Below, piece by piece: positions 43,943 to 54,469 of a DNA stretch of 56,912 bases. The stretch comes from Parapedobacter soli (GTDB lineage: Bacteria; Bacteroidota; Bacteroidia; Sphingobacteriales; Sphingobacteriaceae), in assembly GCF_025460835.1 (NCBI RefSeq), contig NZ_JAMXAY010000034.1, forward strand, positions 1-56,912, given 5' to 3'. Position numbers and translations under genes: made by a program. The notes beneath the pieces were generated by a model, which did not search any database, was not told the origin of the DNA, and was given only the letters and a program-made list of their open reading frames with translations. The first letter of the stretch is position 1. Every line of letters starts with the position of its first letter.

Positions 43943-45487
43943 ACATCCCAACCGGGCCATCCCCGAGCCCACCAGCGAAATCACCAACGTACCCACCACG
44001 ATGATCATATTCGCATGCAGCGGATACCGTAGGTAACTGTATTGCTCGGGTATCAAATACGAGAACGTCATCCATAGGATTACCAAAACACCCACAATCA
44101 CCGCAACGGCCGCATCGTTATTGTTAGCCTTCTTGCTGATAAGGCCCAATAAAAACAGGCCAAGCATGCCGCCGGCAAATATGCCCGACAATTCCCACCA
44201 GACATCAAGGATGCTCTTTACCCCGATCATGCTTATCCCAGTAACGATGCCAAGTACTCCAAATACCCCCGTAGCGATGAATAACATCCGCAACGCTTGC
44301 TTATTGGTACTCTTACGGTTAAAATAGCGTTTATAGATATCTTCGGTGAATACGGTGGCCGATGCATTCATCCCGGAACTGATGGTGCTCATTGCCGCTG
44401 CCATAATTGCGGATATGACCAAGCCCAGTAAACCGACGGGCACCATGTTTACCATAAAATGGGGCATCACCTTATCGGCATAGTCTTCGGCTTGCAACGT
44501 CGCGGCAAGGGTGCTGATTTCGCTTTCCGTGGCACTTCCGGGCAACCGTTCAGCAGCAGCTTGCAGCCGGATGGTCTCGGTCAGGTCGGGATTTTGCGCA
44601 TAGTATGCATAAAGCGCGGTTCCGATAATAAAAAACAATAAAGAAATGGGGATATATAACTTTACACATAGCCATACAGACCTCGCTGCTTCCTTAGCAG
44701 AGGTAGCGGTGTGGTACCGTTGCACGTAATTCTGGTCCATACCGAAGTTATTGAGGTTGATAAAAAAGCCGTATAGCAGAATCACCCAAAACGACGAACC
44801 GACAAAATCCATATCAAAACTACCTAAACTGAATTTGTGGTCGGCCATCCCAACGTCTATGATACTGGAAACACCCCCATCCACGTTCATCACCACCAAA
44901 TACAAAATCAACAGACCGCCGAAGGTCAGCAGGATACCCTGTACCACCTCGGTCCAGATAACGGCTTCAATACCGCCCATCACCGTATAGATAACGATAC
45001 AGAAACCGGTGACGACCATAATGGTTGTCATGTCATATCCGGTGAGTGCCTGCAAGCTTAGCGCGATCCCGAAAAAGATGGATCCCATGCGCGCCAACTG
45101 GGTCAGCAAAAAGCAAACCACAGCATAGGTGCGGGCCCATGCACCAAACCGGTGTTCCAAATGCGTATAAGCAGAAACATCGCCTGAGGTACGGTAAAAC
45201 GGAACGAAGTACTTCACCGCCGCCCACGCGGCAAGCGGCATGGAAAGGCTGAATACCAACGCATTCCAGTTAGTTCCAAACGCCTTTCCGGGTACCCCGA
45301 GAAAGGTATTGCTGCTGAGGAAGGTGGCATACAACGAGATACCTACCGCCCAACCGGGTATCATGCCGGAGGCTTTTGTGAATTGTTCTGAACTTTTGTT
45401 TTTCCGCGAAAACCATACACCCACTAATAGCATGGCCAGTAGGTAGATGATGATGACGGTAATATCAATAACGGGAAGATTGTTCAT
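43916..45487 (-). CDS. Sodium:solute symporter (SSS family), probable sugar importer
   Basis: A 523-residue inner-membrane protein with about 13-14 hydrophobic helices. It follows the SSS pattern: LLVGVWFSRKNKSSEQF in the first loop, GWAVGISLYATFLSSNTFLGVPG in helix 2, AHLEHRF-like YTHLEHRFGAWARTYA, and GGIEAVIWTEVVQ. Closest to the SGLT/NIS-like sugar group seen beside kinase and isomerase genes. It is 82 bp after the kinase gene and has its own promoter with the shared operator (site C). Its last nine residues (CTRKSERKT) and stop codon are encoded by repeat units 13 and 14 of the adjacent array, so the C-terminus has probably been rewritten by the repeat. Confidence 0.9.
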   Translation of the reverse strand: MNNLPVIDITVIIIYLLAMLLVGVWFSRKNKSSEQFTKASGMIPGWAVGISLYATFLSSNTFLGVPGKAFGTNWNALVFSLSMPLAAWAAVKYFVPFYRTSGDVSAYTHLEHRFGAWARTYAVVCFLLTQLARMGSIFFGIALSLQALTGYDMTTIMVVTGFCIVIYTVMGGIEAVIWTEVVQGILLTFGGLLILYLVVMNVDGGVSSIIDVGMADHKFSLGSFDMDFVGSSFWVILLYGFFINLNNFGMDQNYVQRYHTATSAKEAARSVWLCVKLYIPISLLFFIIGTALYAYYAQNPDLTETIRLQAAAERLPGSATESEISTLAATLQAEDYADKVMPHFMVNMVPVGLLGLVISAIMAAAMSTISSGMNASATVFTEDIYKRYFNRKSTNKQALRMLFIATGVFGVLGIVTGISMIGVKSILDVWWELSGIFAGGMLGLFLLGLISKKANNNDAAVAVIVGVLVILWMTFSYLIPEQYSYLRYPLHANMIIVVGTLVISLVGSGMARLGCTRKSERKT

Positions 45488-45519
45488 CAGGGGTCTATTT
45501 TGCTATCGTAATCAAGGAG

Positions 45520-45585
45520 TAAAGATAATGGCTTCATTTGATAACTGGCTCTACGATGTTTGCGCCTATTTATAGGATATTTGCG
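45520..45585 (-). promoter_or_regulatory. Promoter with AraC-type operator (site C), upstream of the symporter
   Basis: TAAAGATA at 45520-45527 reads TATCTTTA on the minus strand, 7 of 8 to the -7 consensus. After 21 bases lie CTCTACGATGTTTGCG (45549) and TTATAGGATATTTGCG (45570), 21 bp apart; GATGTTTGCGCC and GATATTTGCGCC differ at one base. The second half-site starts at the kinase stop codon. The symporter thus has promoter control separate from the kinase gene. Confidence 0.7.
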
Positions 45586-47234
45586 CCCGCCTGGGCATCT
45601 GCCAGCTGCTGGTAACGATGATACAGTTGGCGGTACACCGCAACGCGGTCTGGCCTCGGGAGGTATTCTTGCTCAAACCCGGGCGACATCGCTACCTGCG
45701 CTTCGGCGATATCGGTGTAGATACCTGCCACCACCGCGGCATACATGGCCGACCCCAACGCACAGGCCTGTTCAGTTTTCACCGTCTTTATCGGCCGTTC
45801 GAGCACATCTGCCAATACTTGCATCACATAGGGAGATTTTTTGCTGATACCACCGGTAGCGATGATTTCCTTCACAGGAACACCTTCCGCTTCAAAGCGG
45901 TCCACGATGGCTTTGGAGCCAAAGGCCGTCGCCTCTACCAACGCTTTGAACAGCCGTGGCGCGTCGGTACCAAGTCGGATACCGGTGAGCCAGCCGCTGA
46001 GTGTAGGGTCGACATCAGGCGTACGCCTGCCATTCACCCAGTCCAGTGCCACCTCGTCTGTAACGGCTACCGGAAGTTCCGCTGCTTCCCGGCTCAATCC
46101 CGCCAGTATACGGTTGGTCAGGGTATGTTGTTCAAGTTGGTTGAAGCTACCATCCAACAAGTCAGTAATCGGATAGGATAACAACCGGGCAAACCATTGA
46201 TACAGGTCGCCGAAAGCCGACTGCCCGGCTTCCATACCCAACATTCCCGGGATGATAGATCCGTCGACCTGACCGCATATCCCGTTGACCAATTGGCTAC
46301 CATATTGGTCGTTTGGTGCGATCAACATATCGCAGGTGGATGTACCGATAACCTTCACCAAGCTATAGGGACTGATCACAGCGCCCACGGCCCCCATGTG
46401 TGCATCCAGCGCACCTACCCCTATTTTCGTATGCCTGGGCAGTCCGGTACGGTCGGCCCACTCGGGCGCGATGATGCCCGCGGCTACATCTGATGTATAC
46501 GTTTGGTGGAACAACCGATCCCGGATACCTTCCAACCGCGGGTCGAGGGCGGTCAGGAAATCCTGCGACGGGAGTCCACCGAATTCGTCGTGCCACATGG
46601 CTTTATGGCCTGCAGCACAACGGCTGCGCTTGTTAGCGTGGACGTCATCACAGCCACAGAGCAATGCGGGTATCCAATCGCAATGTTCCATCCAGGAATA
46701 GGCCCCTGCCGCTACAGCATGGTCGGTGCGGATAATATGAAGCAACTTTGCCCAAAACCACTCGGATGAATAACTACCGCCGGAATACTTCGTATAGTCC
46801 ACTTCCCAACGACGAGCCAGCTGATTGATTTCTTCGGCTTCGGCAATGGCGGTGTGGTCTTTCCACAGCACAAACATGGCATTGGGGTTATCGGCAAATT
46901 CGGGAAGCAAGGCAAGGGGTGTACCCTGGCGGTCGACAGCCACCGGGGTAGAGCCCGTTGTGTCTACTGATAGCCCCTGGATGCTGTTCACCGTATCATC
47001 GGAAAGACCCGAAAGGACATCCCGGATGCAGGCTTCCATGGCTTCGATATGGTCTAGGGGGTGCTGGCGGAACTGCGAACGCCCATCGTCGCAATACAAT
47101 CCTTCGCCCCATCGACGGTAGTGCGTTATGGCATCATTGATTTCCGAACCGGTCTCCGCATCCAATAATAGGGCACGTACGGAGTCTGTTCCGAAATCCA
47201 GCCCTATCACGTAGTTCTCACCTGCTTTGCTCAT
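45570..47234 (-). CDS. Ribulokinase-like FGGY carbohydrate kinase
   Basis: A 554-residue cytoplasmic sugar kinase close in length and motifs to ribulokinase (AraB). Visible are the phosphate loop [34 protein letters not shown] typical of the AraB group, [12 protein letters not shown], the catalytic Asp region [13 protein letters not shown], and the ATP-site [20 protein letters not shown]. It would phosphorylate a ketopentose or ketohexose made by the isomerase whose stop codon overlaps its start by 4 bp. No ribulose-phosphate epimerase or aldolase gene is nearby, so whether the substrate is L-ribulose, D-ribulose or another ketose is open. Confidence 0.87.
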   Translation of the reverse strand: MSKAGENYVIGLDFGTDSVRALLLDAETGSEINDAITHYRRWGEGLYCDDGRSQFRQHPLDHIEAMEACIRDVLSGLSDDTVNSIQGLSVDTTGSTPVAVDRQGTPLALLPEFADNPNAMFVLWKDHTAIAEAEEINQLARRWEVDYTKYSGGSYSSEWFWAKLLHIIRTDHAVAAGAYSWMEHCDWIPALLCGCDDVHANKRSRCAAGHKAMWHDEFGGLPSQDFLTALDPRLEGIRDRLFHQTYTSDVAAGIIAPEWADRTGLPRHTKIGVGALDAHMGAVGAVISPYSLVKVIGTSTCDMLIAPNDQYGSQLVNGICGQVDGSIIPGMLGMEAGQSAFGDLYQWFARLLSYPITDLLDGSFNQLEQHTLTNRILAGLSREAAELPVAVTDEVALDWVNGRRTPDVDPTLSGWLTGIRLGTDAPRLFKALVEATAFGSKAIVDRFEAEGVPVKEIIATGGISKKSPYVMQVLADVLERPIKTVKTEQACALGSAMYAAVVAGIYTDIAEAQVAMSPGFEQEYLPRPDRVAVYRQLYHRYQQLADAQAGANIL

Positions 47235-48856
47235 TCGCCTGAAATATTTACGTCGCCACAGAAATGTACGGTTATACCCAGCTCATCCAATGCCGCTGCC
47301 TTGATACGGCAGGCCCGGTGCGCCAATGACTCATCATCCGCATACACCACGTGGATGTGGTTGGCTTGGTGGCGGGCCATCAACTGGTCGCGCCCTACCC
47401 CATCCAGCACCGCGTGCATGATGGGCCATTCGGGCGAAGTGGATTGCCAGCGGCGCTGTGTTTCTGCTTCGGGCAGACTTACGGCTTTGCCCACGCCCAA
47501 ATCGGCTTGCAGCCGGCCATTCCGAACGTAAATGCGGCTCCAAACGATAGGGCCGGGCTTGCTTACCCCGCGCAGGGTGCCACCGCCCAGCCTGAAGTAC
47601 ATGGGCGACTGCCGCCAGCTGCTTGCCGAAGCATAACCACCATCGAAATGGGCTGCGGGCACCGCACCGGAGATGAGGAACACCCATACAAAATCATCGA
47701 TGCCCTCACCTGTGTAATGTTCGCCCCACCGGATATCGTGCAGTGTATTTTCACCGCCCATACCCAGTTCGTTCCAAAGCCGGTAGGTAACCAATGCATC
47801 GATACCGGCACACTCATCCACCTCATTGAAATGTGGAATGGCCGTTCCGGCAAATAGTTCTTGTCCGGTTTCGGAATAGACCGGTGGCCGTTCCGTGTTA
47901 TTGAGCAAACCTTCCACTAGGTCGCTGGCCACGGTAAGGTCCTTCAATCCCTGTTGGTATTGGATGCCGATGGTATCGCAGCCGAATTCGGCCGCGATAC
48001 GCACCGCCGCGATATACATTTTGCACTGTTCAAGCGTTTGCCTACGGGTGAGCTCGGTGTGTTCATCGTCGCCCCACTTAAAGGCCATCCCCCGTTCCAA
48101 CAGCCATGCCAGTACGGCCTCCGCATCATCATCTTCCACCGAGCGCATACGGGCATACAATGCCGACTGGCTAAGCCGCTCCTTAAATATGCCCGTTGCA
48201 TGGAGTAACTCGTCCGGCACGATGGCGTTGTACATGCCCATGCAACCTTCGTCAAAAACCCCCATGATTGCCTTCGCATCGCGGAGCCGACGTGCAAACG
48301 ATCGGCCGGCATCTTCATCGGCCGTAGGGATTTTAGCCAGTGCGAAGGGGGTCACATGCCTGACGTCATGTTTTACAGTGCCTTTTTGCAACCATTCGTT
48401 GAGGCCACTGCTGAAAAAATCGTCGGTGAAATCCGCACTCCACAGGGTACTGTAAGCAACCCCCGCCTTGGTAAGCGACCCGTTGAGGTTGAGCATGCCC
48501 ACCAGGCCGGGCCACTGGCCGCTCCAATTGGCTACCGTAAGGATAGGTCCACGATGGGTGGTCAGCCCGGCCAATACGTGATGGGTGTACTGCCATACAC
48601 TCTCCGCAACAATCAGCGGTGCATTGGCAGGTATACCTTTGAATACCTCAATACCCATGCGTTGGGAGTCGATAAACCCATGCTGCTTTACCGGATCGTA
48701 GGCGTGTGCCCGCCTCACGGTCCTACCCAATTTTTCGATGGCAGCAATTAGTTTCGTTTCCATCGCTTCCTGCGCTTGCCAACAAAGTTGATTAGCGGCG
48801 AGTCGCAAGTCGCCGCTCGCAACCAGCCAAATTTCTTGATGTGGATGATTATTCAT
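47231..48856 (-). CDS. L-fucose/L-arabinose-isomerase-fold sugar isomerase
   Basis: A 541-residue cytoplasmic protein of the fucose isomerase family. Features are [40 protein letters not shown] (substrate-groove region of this fold), [19 protein letters not shown] with a candidate metal Glu and Asp, and a late histidine-rich [15 protein letters not shown]. These aldose-ketose isomerases use manganese. It differs from standard AraA in length and sequence, so it should not be called arabinose isomerase. The ATG at 48856 is chosen; the open frame reaches 18 codons further with no family similarity. It heads the isomerase-kinase-symporter operon under operator site D. Confidence 0.82.
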   Translation of the reverse strand: MNNHPHQEIWLVASGDLRLAANQLCWQAQEAMETKLIAAIEKLGRTVRRAHAYDPVKQHGFIDSQRMGIEVFKGIPANAPLIVAESVWQYTHHVLAGLTTHRGPILTVANWSGQWPGLVGMLNLNGSLTKAGVAYSTLWSADFTDDFFSSGLNEWLQKGTVKHDVRHVTPFALAKIPTADEDAGRSFARRLRDAKAIMGVFDEGCMGMYNAIVPDELLHATGIFKERLSQSALYARMRSVEDDDAEAVLAWLLERGMAFKWGDDEHTELTRRQTLEQCKMYIAAVRIAAEFGCDTIGIQYQQGLKDLTVASDLVEGLLNNTERPPVYSETGQELFAGTAIPHFNEVDECAGIDALVTYRLWNELGMGGENTLHDIRWGEHYTGEGIDDFVWVFLISGAVPAAHFDGGYASASSWRQSPMYFRLGGGTLRGVSKPGPIVWSRIYVRNGRLQADLGVGKAVSLPEAETQRRWQSTSPEWPIMHAVLDGVGRDQLMARHQANHIHVVYADDESLAHRACRIKAAALDELGITVHFCGDVNISGE

Positions 48857-48883
48857 ATATAAGATTATAAAAAAGGGACGCAA

Positions 48884-48949
48884 CAAAGGTGGGGGTATTG
48901 CCTTTGGCATTGTTGGTGGTTATTGCCTACTTATTGTACGATTTTAGCA
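48884..48949 (-). promoter_or_regulatory. Promoter with AraC-type operator (site D), upstream of the isomerase
   Basis: CAAAGGTG at 48884-48891 reads CACCTTTG on the minus strand, 7 of 8 to the -7 consensus. After 21 bases come TTGGTGGTTATTGCCT (48913, weak) and TTGTACGATTTTAGCA (48934, 12 of 16), 21 bp apart. The -7 box was found at the place predicted from sites A-C. The site lies in the divergent gap with the AraC gene (229 bp), which also holds a perfect ATCGGA-T-TCCGAT palindrome at 48961-48973. Confidence 0.5.
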
Positions 48950-49085
48950 TTCCCTTGCATATCGGATTCCGATTGCATACCTTAGTACTCATGATGTAAA
49001 ACCGGGCACTTGGCTTCCCGTTACACCGGCAGATTAGAAACCATTTTTCGTTCGGAAACGGAGGGAGAAACAACGATTATGAATT

Positions 49086-49973
49086 ATGAAACCACTCTTC
49101 CACAAGGTACCCACCCAAATCCAGGCGTCGTTCAGTGCGCGCCATGATGTGCAGCCCAACTTCGGATCACTTTGGCATTACCACCCCGAACTAGAACTCC
49201 ATCATGTTATCCGGGGCAAGGGCGTCCGCTTTATCGGTGATAATATCGGCAACTTTTCAGCTGGGGAGGTCGTGTTATTGGGCAGCAACTTACCGCACAT
49301 GTGGCAGTGCAACGAAGAGTACTATCAAAGCCATCCTACGCGGAAGGTAGAAGCCATTGTCATCCAATTTCTTCCCGACTGCATGGGCAGGGATTTCATT
49401 AATCTACCTGAGATGTACTTGATGCCAAAACTTTTCGAGAATGCGCGGAAAGGAATGAAGTTTACCGGAAGAAGCCGCTCGCGGCTGATCGAACTGATGT
49501 ATAAAGCTACGCAAGCCACCGATATGGAACGATTGATTGTACTGCTCTCAATCCTCAAAACAATGGCTGAAACCGACGAATACATATCGATTGCCTCGGC
49601 ACACGCGTTTTATAAATCAAACGAAATGGATGCTGTGCGTATCAATAAGGTCTGTACCTATACGCTGAGCAATTATAAAAAAGACATCAGTTTGGAAGAA
49701 ATAGCGAACATTGCCAACCTGAGTGTTACGTCGTTCTGCCGGTATTTCAAACTGATGACCAAGAAAACGTTCTACGATTTCCTGATTGAAATACGTATCA
49801 GCCACGCATGCCGGCTGCTCGTCGAAGATATACTTCCCACGGAAGTTATCTGCTTCGAGTGCGGCTTCAACAACGTTTCCAACTTCTACCGGCACTTCAA
49901 GAAAGTAACCGACATGACACCCTTGGAGTACAAGAAAAAGTACTTATACAGCAAGGTAGCAGTAGGTTTTTAA
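49086..49973 (+). CDS. AraC-family transcriptional regulator with N-terminal cupin
   Basis: A 295-residue regulator. The N-terminal sugar-sensing cupin spans about 10-110 (SLWHYHPELELHHVIRGKG and GNFSAGEVVLLGSNLPHMW); the C-terminal double helix-turn-helix spans about 190-290 with ISLEEIANIANLSVTSFCRYFKL and the second HTH ICFECGFNNVSNFYRHFKKVTDMTPLEY. This cupin type is common next to sugar isomerase and kinase genes. It diverges from the isomerase operon. It is the only free-standing AraC-type gene in the window, so it is the leading candidate to bind the 21-bp-spaced half-sites at sites A-F. Its stop is 2 bp from the convergent gyrB stop. Confidence 0.92.
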   Translation: MKPLFHKVPTQIQASFSARHDVQPNFGSLWHYHPELELHHVIRGKGVRFIGDNIGNFSAGEVVLLGSNLPHMWQCNEEYYQSHPTRKVEAIVIQFLPDCMGRDFINLPEMYLMPKLFENARKGMKFTGRSRSRLIELMYKATQATDMERLIVLLSILKTMAETDEYISIASAHAFYKSNEMDAVRINKVCTYTLSNYKKDISLEEIANIANLSVTSFCRYFKLMTKKTFYDFLIEIRISHACRLLVEDILPTEVICFECGFNNVSNFYRHFKKVTDMTPLEYKKKYLYSKVAVGF

Positions 49974-49975
49974 CC

Positions 49976-51988
<2,013 letters not shown>

Positions 51989-52019
51989 TCACCAGTACTG
52001 AAATATCGGATTTTTATAT

Positions 52020-52027
52020 TAGGTTTG
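52020..52027 (+). promoter_or_regulatory. -7 box upstream of the OmpH-like gene
   Basis: TAGGTTTG is a perfect TAnnTTTG, 31 bases before the ATG at 52059 and divergent from the gyrB -7 box. A weak ACTG lies 19 bp upstream in place of TTTG. Confidence 0.4.
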
Positions 52028-52058
52028 CGCTTTGATTTGAAAAGAAAACTAGAAAACT

Positions 52059-52655
52059 ATGAACAAAGCATTCGCATGGATTGCAAAAGTTGGTATAGGG
52101 ATGTTAGTGGTAACGGGGATGTCGTGCAACCAGCAGGGAACAAGTCCGGCCTCGGTTTCAACCACAGGTGATTCTACACAGGCAAATACGGAAACAATTG
52201 TATACGTAAACGTGGATACGCTGCTCGAGAAATATGAATATTTCAAGGATGTGCGCACCAAGCTGGAGGAAAAGGCTAAAAAAGCACAGGCCGACCTCCA
52301 ATCGCGCGGCACCGCTTTCCAGCGGGAGGTGGCAGACTACCAACAAAAGGCAGCAACGATGAGCGCGTCCGACCGGCAGAGTACGGAAGAGCGCCTTGCA
52401 CGTAAACAAGATGAGCTCGCCCGCCATAACCAAAATGCCAGCACCTCTTTCGCGCAGGAAGAAGCTTCTGAAAATGAAAAACTCTATGCCCGGATCACCG
52501 ATTACCTAAAGAAGCATGCAAAGGAAAATGGCTACAAGTTTGTCCTCACCTATTCTGCTGCCAGCCCCGGTGTGCTATACGCCGACGAGAGCCTCGAGAT
52601 TACCGATGCCGTACTGACCGCGCTGAATGCGGAGTATGCCAAGGAGAAAAAGTAG
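52059..52655 (+). CDS. OmpH/Skp-family periplasmic chaperone-like lipoprotein
   Basis: A 198-residue lipoprotein (lipobox GMSC near residue 23) of the OmpH/Skp family. After a Ser/Thr-rich linker comes IVYVNVDTLLEKYEYFKDV, the family opening, then a long charged coiled coil (about 65-145: KLEEKAKKAQADLQSRG and onward) and the closing YADESLEITDAVLTALNAEY. Skp-type proteins form trimers that hold unfolded outer-membrane proteins; lipoprotein forms occur in Bacteroidota with unclear function. It is a single-gene unit with a terminator 25 bp after the stop. Confidence 0.87.
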   Translation: MNKAFAWIAKVGIGMLVVTGMSCNQQGTSPASVSTTGDSTQANTETIVYVNVDTLLEKYEYFKDVRTKLEEKAKKAQADLQSRGTAFQREVADYQQKAATMSASDRQSTEERLARKQDELARHNQNASTSFAQEEASENEKLYARITDYLKKHAKENGYKFVLTYSAASPGVLYADESLEITDAVLTALNAEYAKEKK

Positions 52656-52679
52656 TGAAAAACATATCATTTAGGTAAG

Positions 52680-52705
52680 AAGCTGCCCTTGGGCGGCTTT
52701 TTTTA
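52680..52705 (+). terminator. Intrinsic terminator after the OmpH-like gene
   Basis: AAGCTGCCC and GGGCGGCTT pair as a 9-bp stem with one T-G wobble and a very tight loop (in practice 4 bases with the closing pair open), followed by seven T residues. It ends transcription of the plus-strand gene that stops at 52655 before the convergent tsaB end. Confidence 0.8.
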
Positions 52706-52764
52706 TGGTATATAACCCGTCACACTGCCTGCGGCCTCCCGACGTGCGGCACGAGCAAAAAACG

Positions 52765-53472
52765 TTATCGTCGTTTTTTCGGCGTAGTCGCCACGAAATC
52801 TTTCAGGTAATACGGTTCGAAATAAGCCACGTCGGCAAACTGGCCTGTCCCAAATGCCTTGTACGCCAATAGGCTCATGTGCTTAGCCGAATTCTTAAAG
52901 CCTGCTACCACCTCAACTTGCTGATGATTGGCAAAAAGCTCACCGAATTTATCTGCGCCGTTCCCAAATAAAACGATCCGCCGGTTTAGATCAATCCCAT
53001 CGAATGAGTGCGCGTCGATGATGGAGGCCTGCGGGGGTGTTATCGGCTGCGCATCGCTGCCGAACGTCGCGGTATACACTTCCATGCGGCGGGCGTCCAC
53101 CATCGGGCATAGCGCCGTATCTCCATCGATGGGACTATCGTTTACACTGACGAAACCTGCGGCCATTCCATCCAATGTCCCTACGCCAAGGAGTGGTAAA
53201 TCGGCAGCATAACATAAGCCTTTGGCGGTGGAAACACCGATGCGTAGCCCAGTGTACGACCCGGGGCCCATACTTACTGCAACAGCAGACAGGTCATTAA
53301 TCGTAAGTCCTGTTTTCTGAAGGATTTCTTCCACCAGAAGGGTCAGCCGCGAGGCATGTACATTCGGCTCGTCGATATCGATGGCAGCTACCGTTTCCCC
53401 ATTGCCCGATAGGGCTACGGAACATACCTGGGTTGCGGTTTCAATCTGTAAAATGTATTGGGTGGACATCAT
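52765..53472 (-). CDS. tsaB: tRNA threonylcarbamoyladenosine biosynthesis protein TsaB
   Basis: A 235-residue ASKHA-fold protein. Motifs are YILQIETATQVCSVALS at the N-terminus, the VHASRLTLLVEEIL stretch, and VSMGPGSYTGLRIGVSTAKGL, all diagnostic of TsaB. It acts with TsaD and TsaE in making the t6A modification of tRNAs that read ANN codons; TsaB itself is a scaffold. Two ATGs one codon apart (53472, 53469) are possible; a TTG four codons upstream is not taken. It follows yidD by 50 bp on the same strand. Confidence 0.93.
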   Translation of the reverse strand: MMSTQYILQIETATQVCSVALSGNGETVAAIDIDEPNVHASRLTLLVEEILQKTGLTINDLSAVAVSMGPGSYTGLRIGVSTAKGLCYAADLPLLGVGTLDGMAAGFVSVNDSPIDGDTALCPMVDARRMEVYTATFGSDAQPITPPQASIIDAHSFDGIDLNRRIVLFGNGADKFGELFANHQQVEVVAGFKNSAKHMSLLAYKAFGTGQFADVAYFEPYYLKDFVATTPKKRR

Positions 53473-53522
53473 TGAAGGCAAAGTTAGCGATTTTCATCGA
53501 TGGCTATATTTAGCAGCAATTT

Positions 53523-53777
53523 TCATGGCACAGGGTCGTGGCCATGCCCACCCCACGGATGGCAGCGTGCAATCCGCTTGACGGCGAGCCAGCCGCCTTT
53601 GAACGGTCCATGTTTACGTATGGCCTCCACAGCATATTGCGAGCATGTGGGTGTGTAACGGCACGACGCGCCGAGCATAGGCGAAAGTAGCAGCTGATAC
53701 GCACGTATCAACAGGATAAACAGGTTTTTTATCGTGCCACCGATAATGCGAACCCAGATGTCATGCAGTACCTTCAT
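53523..53777 (-). CDS. yidD: Membrane protein insertion efficiency factor YidD
   Basis: An 84-residue protein with an amphipathic N-terminus and the family signature [29 protein letters not shown], then [24 protein letters not shown], with three of the usual cysteines. It helps YidC insert inner-membrane proteins. The start overlaps the rnpA stop by 4 bp, the common arrangement rpmH-rnpA-yidD. Confidence 0.95.
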   Translation of the reverse strand: MKVLHDIWVRIIGGTIKNLFILLIRAYQLLLSPMLGASCRYTPTCSQYAVEAIRKHGPFKGGWLAVKRIARCHPWGGHGHDPVP

Positions 53778-54154
53778 AACGCTTCATCATGCATCCGCTT
53801 CAAAACGGCAGCCATCTTTTGGTACATCAATGGGAAATCCAGTAGTTTGTCGGCAACATATTGGATAGCAACAACCAAACCGTATGGCTTGCCTTCAATA
53901 ACCGGATATAACAGCTCGTTTTTCTGAAGCCGATAGGCCTCGCGCATACGGCGTTTCAGCAAGTTGCGATCCACAGCGCGGGAGAAACGACGTTTGGATA
54001 CGGAGAGCAGCACTTGTGCCGTAGGCACGCCCTCCATGCGCATGAACACTACCCGGTAGGGATAAATAAAAAAAGAAGAACCATCACGGAAAAGGCCGTC
54101 AATCAACCTTTTACTACATAACCGTTCTTCTTTTGAGAATGTATTCCTTTTCAT
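53774..54154 (-). CDS. rnpA: Ribonuclease P protein component
   Basis: A 126-residue basic protein that assists the RNase P RNA in removing 5' leaders from pre-tRNAs. It begins [18 protein letters not shown] and contains the RNR motif region [25 protein letters not shown]. An ATG four codons upstream exists, but the start at 54154 matches the family. It is 68 bp after rpmH in the usual order and overlaps yidD by 4 bp. Confidence 0.95.
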   Translation of the reverse strand: MKRNTFSKEERLCSKRLIDGLFRDGSSFFIYPYRVVFMRMEGVPTAQVLLSVSKRRFSRAVDRNLLKRRMREAYRLQKNELLYPVIEGKPYGLVVAIQYVADKLLDFPLMYQKMAAVLKRMHDEAL

Positions 54155-54222
54155 TATCGATGACATACTCCCGAATCCGGCAGAGGGCCCCGGGCACGAG
54201 CGGTCACCGGCAACGTTGAAAT

Positions 54223-54381
54223 TTAGGCTTTATGGCGGCCTTCGTCGGATACCGAAAGGCGCTTCCGCCCTTTCGCCCGTCTAGCGGCCAATACACGGCG
54301 GCCATTGGCGGTACTCATGCGCTCCCTAAACCCGTGCTTATTCCTTCTTTTCCGTCGTGACGGCTGAAATGTTCTCTTCAT
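54223..54381 (-). CDS. rpmH: 50S ribosomal protein L34
   Basis: A 52-residue protein translated directly from the minus strand: [20 protein letters not shown], then [20 protein letters not shown], ending [12 protein letters not shown]. The first 40 residues are the universal L34 sequence. The length is normal for Bacteroidota, slightly longer than the 44-46 residues of proteobacteria. It is the first gene of the rpmH-rnpA-yidD-tsaB run and has a clear Bacteroidota promoter 46 bp upstream. Confidence 0.97.
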   Translation of the reverse strand: MKRTFQPSRRKRRNKHGFRERMSTANGRRVLAARRAKGRKRLSVSDEGRHKA

Positions 54382-54426
54382 GACGCTTGATATCTTTTTT
54401 TGTTATAACCCCAAAATGAGAGCGCA

Positions 54427-54458
54427 AATGTACGGGTAAATCGTATAAATATCAAATA
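54427..54458 (-). promoter_or_regulatory. Bacteroidota-type promoter of the rpmH operon
   Basis: On the minus strand TTTG (54458-54455) is followed after exactly 20 bases by TACATTTG (54434-54427), a full -33/-7 match to the TTTG-n(19-21)-TAnnTTTG consensus. The -33 lies inside a second perfect -7 box, TATATTTG (54462-54455). The leader to the rpmH ATG is about 40 bases. It is the most complete constitutive promoter in the window. Confidence 0.7.
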
Positions 54459-54469
54459 TATGTGGCTAA

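Noticed and set aside
43813-44004. Plus-strand open frame with a heptad-like pattern (YMYLCRN, YVSLEIN and similar) across the repeat array
   Set aside because: The pattern follows from the 21-bp period. The same frame has stops in the earlier units, and its end runs antisense to the symporter gene.
43916-48856. Standard L-arabinose operon (araA, araB, araE)
   Set aside because: The isomerase is of the fucose-isomerase fold, not AraA, and araD is missing, so the gene symbols were not assigned.
48961-48973. ATCGGA-T-TCCGAT palindrome as the AraC operator
   Set aside because: AraC-family proteins bind direct rather than inverted half-sites, and the palindrome does not recur at the other promoters.
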